A DNA stretch of 10,604 nucleotides. It comes from CAZFAP01 sp964516325 (lineage in GTDB: Bacteria; Auribacterota; JABMQX01). The notes under the pieces were generated by a model that saw only the letters and a list, made by a program, of their open reading frames with translations, did not search any database and had not been told where the DNA came from. Both the position numbers and the translations under genes were made by a program. The DNA lies in the NCBI GenBank assembly GCA_964516325.1, contig CAZFAP010000170.1:1-10604 (forward strand), read 5' to 3'. Shown here piece by piece: positions 6,118-10,604 of the stretch (its first letter is position 1; the number at the start of each line of letters is the position of its first letter).

Positions 6118-6330
6118 ATGAAAGGGATCGAGTCGAAAAGGGGGATAGTTATCGCCTTGGTTGTGGTCTCGGGAATTGCCATTTGTTTGGTGCAACTCCT
6201 TCGGGGGGGGCAGATTAGGGCAAACATCTCCGATGAGCCAGCCGTGGACGCCACTTCAACAACCCGCGTCATCGCCGAGCATCCAGCCGTGGAGCTGATT
6301 GAGGAGCGCGACGACCACACCCGTGTGTGA
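6118..6330 (+). CDS. N-terminal membrane-anchor fragment of an interrupted secreted protein
   Basis: This 70-residue product has a promoter and a strong Shine-Dalgarno sequence. Residues 1-8 are charged (MKGIESKR), and 9-29 form one hydrophobic helix of signal-anchor or signal-peptide type. Residues 30-70 are polar. It ends in a TGA, and the same reading frame reopens at once and stays open for more than 1000 codons. The segment VELIEERDDHTRV at 58-70 resembles the start of a motif in planctomycete-like surface proteins (E-x-R-x-x-x-T-K, then D-G-T, then Y-x-D-x-x-G). Here the rest of that motif lies beyond the stop. I therefore read it as the export signal and first part of the downstream enzyme, not as an independent small protein. 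An eight-base G run (6203-6210) lies just after the helix. Confidence 0.6.
   Translation: MKGIESKRGIVIALVVVSGIAICLVQLLRGGQIRANISDEPAVDATSTTRVIAEHPAVELIEERDDHTRV
6328..6330 (+). other. In-frame TGA interrupting one long reading frame
   Basis: TGA at 6328-6330 is the only stop between the ATG at 6118 and the TGA at 9370-9372 in this frame. The next codons (GAA ATC GTG CGC) continue the same frame. A single C-to-T change from CGA (arginine), or an error, would create it. TGA ends the YdjM-like gene, ispE and the body of this gene, so TGA is a normal stop here. I saw no obvious bacterial SECIS-like stem-loop just downstream, though I cannot fold the RNA. Confidence 0.85.
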
Positions 6331-6336
6331 GAAATC

Positions 6337-9300
6337 GTGCGCGAGCTGAAGACAACCGATCCCGACGGAACCAGGACGGTGGACCCGGTCAAATCGTACA
6401 TCCACGAAAAAGCCTCCGGCCTCTGCTACCGGGACCAAAGCGGCAACTTGGTGCCCTCGGTTGCGGAATGGCGAGAGACGCCGGACGGCTTCATCGTTGA
6501 CCGGTGCGGATATTGGCTCTCGGTCGGAAAGACGGTCGGCCCCGGGCTTCGATACCTCGTTGACGGTGATGAGCTTCTTCTCCGTGCGGCCTATCTGATC
6601 ATCTCCGACGGCGCAAGCCAGGCTCATCTCGGCGTGTTGAATCCGGACGTGACTGGTTTCATTGTTCCCGGCTCTCCGTCAACGGTGCGATTTCCCGGCG
6701 CCTTCGGACCCGGCTACGACCTCGAATACGTGGCCGAAAAAGGCGGCTTCCACCAGAACCTCATCATCGCCCAGCGACCCGTCCTCCCCGCCGGTTTCGA
6801 TGCGGGAAGGACCCGCCTCTACCTCTACACCGAGATGAACCTTGAGGAGTACCTGGCCGCCTCTGGACTTAAAGTTCTCGTTGACGGTGAAGAAATCAAC
6901 GCTTCTGTGCCGGATTTAATGAGTCCTCCATCCACCGGCGGCTGCATCTCCTTCCACCGCCCGGCGGGAGCTGCCGGCGAAGGGCCGGATATGGTCCACG
7001 CCTTCTCGGTGTCGGAGGTCAGGGATTCGTCTCCCCGCGGCGTGCCCCCGGAGCAAACGCTCGGCGAGAAGCGCCTTCTCAAAGACCCGTCGAGCGGGTC
7101 GGCGTACTTCGTGGAATCGCTGCCATTCTCCTACCTCGGCGACGCCGACGGGTCGTATCCCGTCACATGGGATCCCCCAGTCGAGAAGACCGGCCCTATC
7201 GGCAGCGACACCTGGGTTTGCGGGGTGACCTACTGGGTCACAGGCGATGTCATAGTCTCGGGCGTCCTTACCATACAGCGGGGCGCCATCGTCAAGCTGA
7301 ACCCTGTCACCGCTATATACGTGACCACGGGTGGAACGGTCAAGGCAGGGACGGAGGGCCCGGAATCGGAATACGTGGTCTTCACCAAGGCCCACGACGA
7401 CGATTACGGAGAGCCGACCGGCGCCCCGGACGGGGACTACACCAGCGCCCTGTACATCCTTACCGGTTCCAACGGCTCAGCCGATGGCTCCAAGATCCAG
7501 TACTGCAAGACGCGTTTCGGCGTCTGCCCCATCAACTGCCTGCAGTCTCTCGCCAACCCCATCGAGCACAACGTCATTCTTGGCGAAGGTGTCATGTATT
7601 ACGGCATCATGGTCCAGTTCGGCGCGAACGTCCACTGCAAGAACAACCTGATTCGTGACTCCAACTGGCACGGCATCTACTATTACGAGGCCGGCGACGC
7701 GAACACGACGATCACCAACAACACGGTTTACGACTCCAGTGTCGGCATCAACGTGCAGTACAGCACGTGCCAGCGAGTCACCGACAACCTCCTGACCGAA
7801 TGCAGCGTCCGGGGCATATCGGTCTCCAACAGCACTGTTACCCTCGCAGGGTACAACGGGTATTGGCATTGTCCGGAGAACGTCCCTGGGGTGTGGCCCC
7901 CGCCGATCGGGGACAATAACAAGCTCCTGACTGCCGGGCCCTATGCTGGCTACCGGGAGTTCTTCCTTGACCAATACTGCGCGCTGATCAACGGCGGCTC
8001 AAGGTCCGCGAGCGCCGCGGGATTGAACAATCATACCACCAGCGCCGGCGCTAATGTCAGGCAAGGCGGTGGATGGGGTTGGACGGATGCGGACGAAGTT
8101 GACATCGGTTACCATTACCCCCACCTGTCGCTCAAGCCCTACGTCCAGAACATCGGCAGCGACCGCGCGACGATCATGTTCCACACGACGAGCACCGGCA
8201 CCGGGTACGTGGACTGGGGCGCGCAGCCGGGCTACAGCAGCGTCTCGTTCGACACGACGCCGGTGCAGCTCGGGAACCTCAACATCTACATCTACGAGGT
8301 GACGCTCACGGGGCTTACGGCGAATACGCTTTACTACTACAGGGTTCGGCACGGCTCCAATTACAGCCAGGACAATACGTTCTACACCACGATGACCACT
8401 GGAAGCAATTTCCGCTTTCTGGCGTATGGAGACAATCGGGGCGGAAGCTCCGCGGTGTTCCAAGGGGACCACTTCCGGGTAGTCAACCGGATGCTCACCC
8501 ACACCTGGACTCTGGAGCGCCCCGCTGCCCCGCCCGAGCCGGCCGACCCCCCACGGCCGCGATTCGTCCTTCATGCGGCGGACTTCGTGAACGCTGGAGG
8601 GGCTGAGGAGCAGTGGCATCCCCACTTCTTCGACCCCGCGTCGGGTCTCCTCGGCAGCCTGCCCCTCTGGCCAAGCATTGGAAACCACGAGTACAGCGAC
8701 GACAGCGGCGTCACCAACTATAAAAAGCTGTTCGCAGTCCCCACGGGGCACCCGGACCTGCCCGAGAGGTTCTACTCGTTTGCGGACGCGGGGTGCTACT
8801 TCATTGTCGTTGACACAAACATAGACTTCGACCCGGTGGACCCCCAGGAGCAGCCGCCGGACTACGACAGCAGGCAGTACGACTGGCTGAAAGCCCAGCT
8901 TCGGTCCGCGGGGGCGGTGTCAGCGCTGTGGGTTGTCGTATTGCTTCATTGCCCCCCGTACACGGATTCCCCGGTTCATCGCTATGGCAGCGACAGCGAC
9001 AAGACGGACGTTTATTATGTGAGGAGGTGGCTCGCGCCATTGTTCGAGGACGCGAAGTACCCGGCGGACCTTGTCATAAGCGGGCACAACCATTTCTACG
9101 AGCGCAGTCAGGCCAATCGCCCGGGCTGGACGTACTGGGTCCATTATATTGTGACCGGGGGAGCCGTCCGGGACGAGGACCTTCACACCCCCGGGTACGA
9201 CAATCCAAAGCGGGTCAATTATCCCGCCTATCCCGGCAAGGCCATCAAGGCCCGGCATTTCTGCACGATAGACATAAGCGGCACCAGTGCGACCCTGAAC

Positions 9301-9372
9301 GTCGTCCTGGAGAACGGCACCAAGTTCGAGGACGCGGTCGTCCTTCATCGGGGCCAATGGTGGGTCGAATGA
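6337..9372 (+). CDS. Beta-helix and metallophosphoesterase multidomain protein (body of interrupted gene)
   Basis: The 1011-codon frame could start at GTG 6337 but has no ribosome binding site or signal peptide there; the natural start is probably ATG 6118, across the in-frame TGA. Residues below count from 6337. Residues 1-285 are a beta-rich N-terminal part of unknown type. Residues about 296-509 are a right-handed parallel beta-helix with N-N-T-V-type turns. This ends in a module finishing VDIGYHYP (588-595). Residues about 600-686 resemble the Fn3-like N domain of purple acid phosphatases (KPYVQNIGSDRATI). Residues 692-1000 are a calcineurin-like metallophosphoesterase: YGDNR with D699, HAADFVNAG with D749, GNHE with N783 and H784, LLHCPPY with H871, and SGHNH with H917 and H919. 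Motif 2 has AD where GD is usual and lacks the GDxxY tyrosine, so a true purple phosphatase is unlikely. It probably acts extracellularly on phosphoesters; the substrate is unknown. Confidence 0.8.
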   Translation: MRELKTTDPDGTRTVDPVKSYIHEKASGLCYRDQSGNLVPSVAEWRETPDGFIVDRCGYWLSVGKTVGPGLRYLVDGDELLLRAAYLIISDGASQAHLGVLNPDVTGFIVPGSPSTVRFPGAFGPGYDLEYVAEKGGFHQNLIIAQRPVLPAGFDAGRTRLYLYTEMNLEEYLAASGLKVLVDGEEINASVPDLMSPPSTGGCISFHRPAGAAGEGPDMVHAFSVSEVRDSSPRGVPPEQTLGEKRLLKDPSSGSAYFVESLPFSYLGDADGSYPVTWDPPVEKTGPIGSDTWVCGVTYWVTGDVIVSGVLTIQRGAIVKLNPVTAIYVTTGGTVKAGTEGPESEYVVFTKAHDDDYGEPTGAPDGDYTSALYILTGSNGSADGSKIQYCKTRFGVCPINCLQSLANPIEHNVILGEGVMYYGIMVQFGANVHCKNNLIRDSNWHGIYYYEAGDANTTITNNTVYDSSVGINVQYSTCQRVTDNLLTECSVRGISVSNSTVTLAGYNGYWHCPENVPGVWPPPIGDNNKLLTAGPYAGYREFFLDQYCALINGGSRSASAAGLNNHTTSAGANVRQGGGWGWTDADEVDIGYHYPHLSLKPYVQNIGSDRATIMFHTTSTGTGYVDWGAQPGYSSVSFDTTPVQLGNLNIYIYEVTLTGLTANTLYYYRVRHGSNYSQDNTFYTTMTTGSNFRFLAYGDNRGGSSAVFQGDHFRVVNRMLTHTWTLERPAAPPEPADPPRPRFVLHAADFVNAGGAEEQWHPHFFDPASGLLGSLPLWPSIGNHEYSDDSGVTNYKKLFAVPTGHPDLPERFYSFADAGCYFIVVDTNIDFDPVDPQEQPPDYDSRQYDWLKAQLRSAGAVSALWVVVLLHCPPYTDSPVHRYGSDSDKTDVYYVRRWLAPLFEDAKYPADLVISGHNHFYERSQANRPGWTYWVHYIVTGGAVRDEDLHTPGYDNPKRVNYPAYPGKAIKARHFCTIDISGTSATLNVVLENGTKFEDAVVLHRGQWWVE

Positions 9373-9424
9373 GCCGCGCCCGGTCGGGGGTGCGGCACAG
9401 GGATCCAAGGCGGAGGAAGCGCGA

Positions 9425-10604
9425 ATGTACGTAAAGGTAGTTCATGCTGTTGTAGTGCTGGGCATCGCCTCCCTGCCCGTGGCCAGAGCTGCGGACACCC
9501 ATTTCGTGTCCCTGGACGGCGCCGATAGGTGCCCTTACACGACTCCGTGCTCGGCAGCGAGGACCGTGCAGGCGGCGATGGAGGCTGCTGACCCGGGAGA
9601 CATGGTGGATGTCGGCGCCGGGGTCTTCCGAGGGGAAGTCAGAATGAAGCCTCGCACCGTTCTGAGGGGGGCTGGTCCAGGGTTGACAATAATAGAAGGC
9701 ATCGTGTGGGGGGCGGAGGATTGCGTCATTCGGGACCTGCGTGTCCACAACGGTTCCCTGGCGCTGTTACACTACGGCGGACAGCGCGTGGACAATTGCG
9801 AGGTCTCAGGCCGCCCGTCGGGAACTGGCATCGGTCTGGGGGGAGGGTCCGCGCTGCGCCCGACGAGCCCCATCGTGGTTTCCCGCTGCAGGGTGTCCGG
9901 AATGAGCACAGGGGTCCACTTGCGAGACGCCCCACCGCTTCTTTTCCTGGTGTCGTGCAGCATCACGGGGTGCGGGACGGGGCTTGCAGCCTACTGGGGG
10001 AGGGGTCAGCTGGTCGTGACGGGCTGCTCCATTAGCAATGGGGTGTACCTCGACGGCAGTTGGGAGGCTGACGTCTACGCTTCGTCCATTGACGGTGGCG
10101 GCGGAAGCGGCCTCGATCTCGCTGACGGGGCACATGTTTCGCTAACGTACTGCACCGTGTCCTCCAATCGGCGCGCTGGCATTTCGGCTGACTTGGCTTC
10201 TGCCGACCTGCTCAACTGCACGGTCTTCGGCAACGATGTGGGCATCATATGCCAGGACACAGCGCTCTCGCTGCGCAACACCATCCTCTGGGGCAACGTG
10301 TCGACCGATCTCTACCCCTTGGGAGATAACGATATATCTGCCAGTTACTCCGATGTGGGCGGCGGCTTCCCGGGCCAAGGGAACATTGATGCCGACCCGC
10401 AGTTCGTGGATGCAGAGAATGGGGACTTCAGGTTGATGCCAGGTTCGCCATGCATTGATGCGGGGTTCAACGATCCGGACTTGCCGGAGACGGACATCGC
10501 GGGGATGCACAGGATAATGTTCGGCGGGAAGAGCCTTACCGTTGACATGGGGGCGTACGAGTACTACATACTGCGCCTGGAGCCCGGACCCTTTCCTGAC
10601 CAGG
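9425..10604 (+). CDS. Secreted right-handed beta-helix protein (partial, runs off the window)
   Basis: The frame is open for 393 codons to the window end. GGAGGA at 9412-9417, 7 bases before the ATG, and a clear signal peptide (MYVKVVHAVVVLGIASLPVA, cleavage likely after ARA at residue 23) support the start. Residues about 45-75 (SAARTVQAAMEAADPGDMV, then VFRGEV) are the usual entry to DUF1565/NosD-like beta-helices. Coils follow to about residue 315, with repeats such as VSRCRVSGMSTGV, VSCSITGCGTGL and LLNCTVFGNDVGI. A terminal module at about 324-380 has DPQFVD, FRLMPGSPCIDAG and DMGAYEY (374-380), as in many planctomycete-like surface proteins. Such helices bind or cleave polysaccharides or act as structural repeats; no catalytic residues can be assigned. 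It starts 52 bp after the phosphoesterase gene with no terminator visible between, so the two are probably co-transcribed. The C terminus is outside the window. Confidence 0.85.
   Translation, partial: MYVKVVHAVVVLGIASLPVARAADTHFVSLDGADRCPYTTPCSAARTVQAAMEAADPGDMVDVGAGVFRGEVRMKPRTVLRGAGPGLTIIEGIVWGAEDCVIRDLRVHNGSLALLHYGGQRVDNCEVSGRPSGTGIGLGGGSALRPTSPIVVSRCRVSGMSTGVHLRDAPPLLFLVSCSITGCGTGLAAYWGRGQLVVTGCSISNGVYLDGSWEADVYASSIDGGGGSGLDLADGAHVSLTYCTVSSNRRAGISADLASADLLNCTVFGNDVGIICQDTALSLRNTILWGNVSTDLYPLGDNDISASYSDVGGGFPGQGNIDADPQFVDAENGDFRLMPGSPCIDAGFNDPDLPETDIAGMHRIMFGGKSLTVDMGAYEYYILRLEPGPFPDQ

Noticed and set aside
6328..6330. TGA as a reassigned codon (alternative genetic code)
   Set aside because: Other genes in the window end in TGA at the expected family length, and no other internal TGA is seen.
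6328..6400. Selenocysteine at the in-frame TGA
   Set aside because: The site is not near a catalytic motif and I could see no clear SECIS-like hairpin right after it. It is kept only as a minor option.
7999..8751. A 250-codon minus-strand frame inside the phosphoesterase gene
   Set aside because: It is antisense to the beta-helix end, Fn3-like domain and phosphoesterase motifs on the + strand.

Overview
The window is about 60% GC by eye and reads as bacterial chromosome, with every supportable gene on the + strand. Four of the proteins are exported or membrane-anchored and use modules common in large, environmental, planctomycete-like genomes (PVC superphylum, Hydrogenedentes, Sumerlaeota or similar): a short GH20-type glycosidase, a matrixin with CARDB and calcium-binding repeats, and right-handed beta-helix proteins ending in D-[IM]-G-x-x-Y modules. 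IspE shows a bacterium using the MEP isoprenoid pathway. The phylum assignment is inference from gene style; no rRNA or marker gene is present.

Layout. 1-467: non-coding DNA with hairpins and an inverted ACAGGAT-type repeat at 295-396. 468-1553: secreted GH20-like hydrolase. 1783-3846: secreted matrixin-like metalloprotease with CARDB, thrombospondin-3-like repeats and a C-terminal beta module. 3847-4231: long intergenic stretch with a good sigma-70-type promoter and a possible leader of about 250 nt. 4232-4834: YdjM/DUF457-type membrane hydrolase. 4914-5819: IspE. 5820-6117: intergenic stretch with hairpins and the best promoter in the window, whose -10 box is the loop of a 5-bp inverted repeat. 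6118-9372: one reading frame cut by a single TGA (6328-6330) into a 70-codon membrane-anchor piece and a 1011-codon body (beta-helix, purple-acid-phosphatase-like Fn3, metallophosphoesterase). 9425-end: start of another secreted beta-helix protein, cut by the window edge.

The housekeeping part (IspE, YdjM) is flanked by surface or secreted proteins that probably act on polysaccharide, protein or phosphoester substrates outside the cytoplasm. The last two genes share a promoter region, a 52-bp gap and related beta-helix ends, and may form one transcription unit. The point most worth following up is the in-frame TGA: it separates the only export signal from a large, otherwise intact extracellular enzyme. 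It could be a nonsense mutation, an assembly error or recoding. I saw no CRISPR array, tRNA, rRNA, transposase or phage gene, and nothing I can call a new defence or mobile system.
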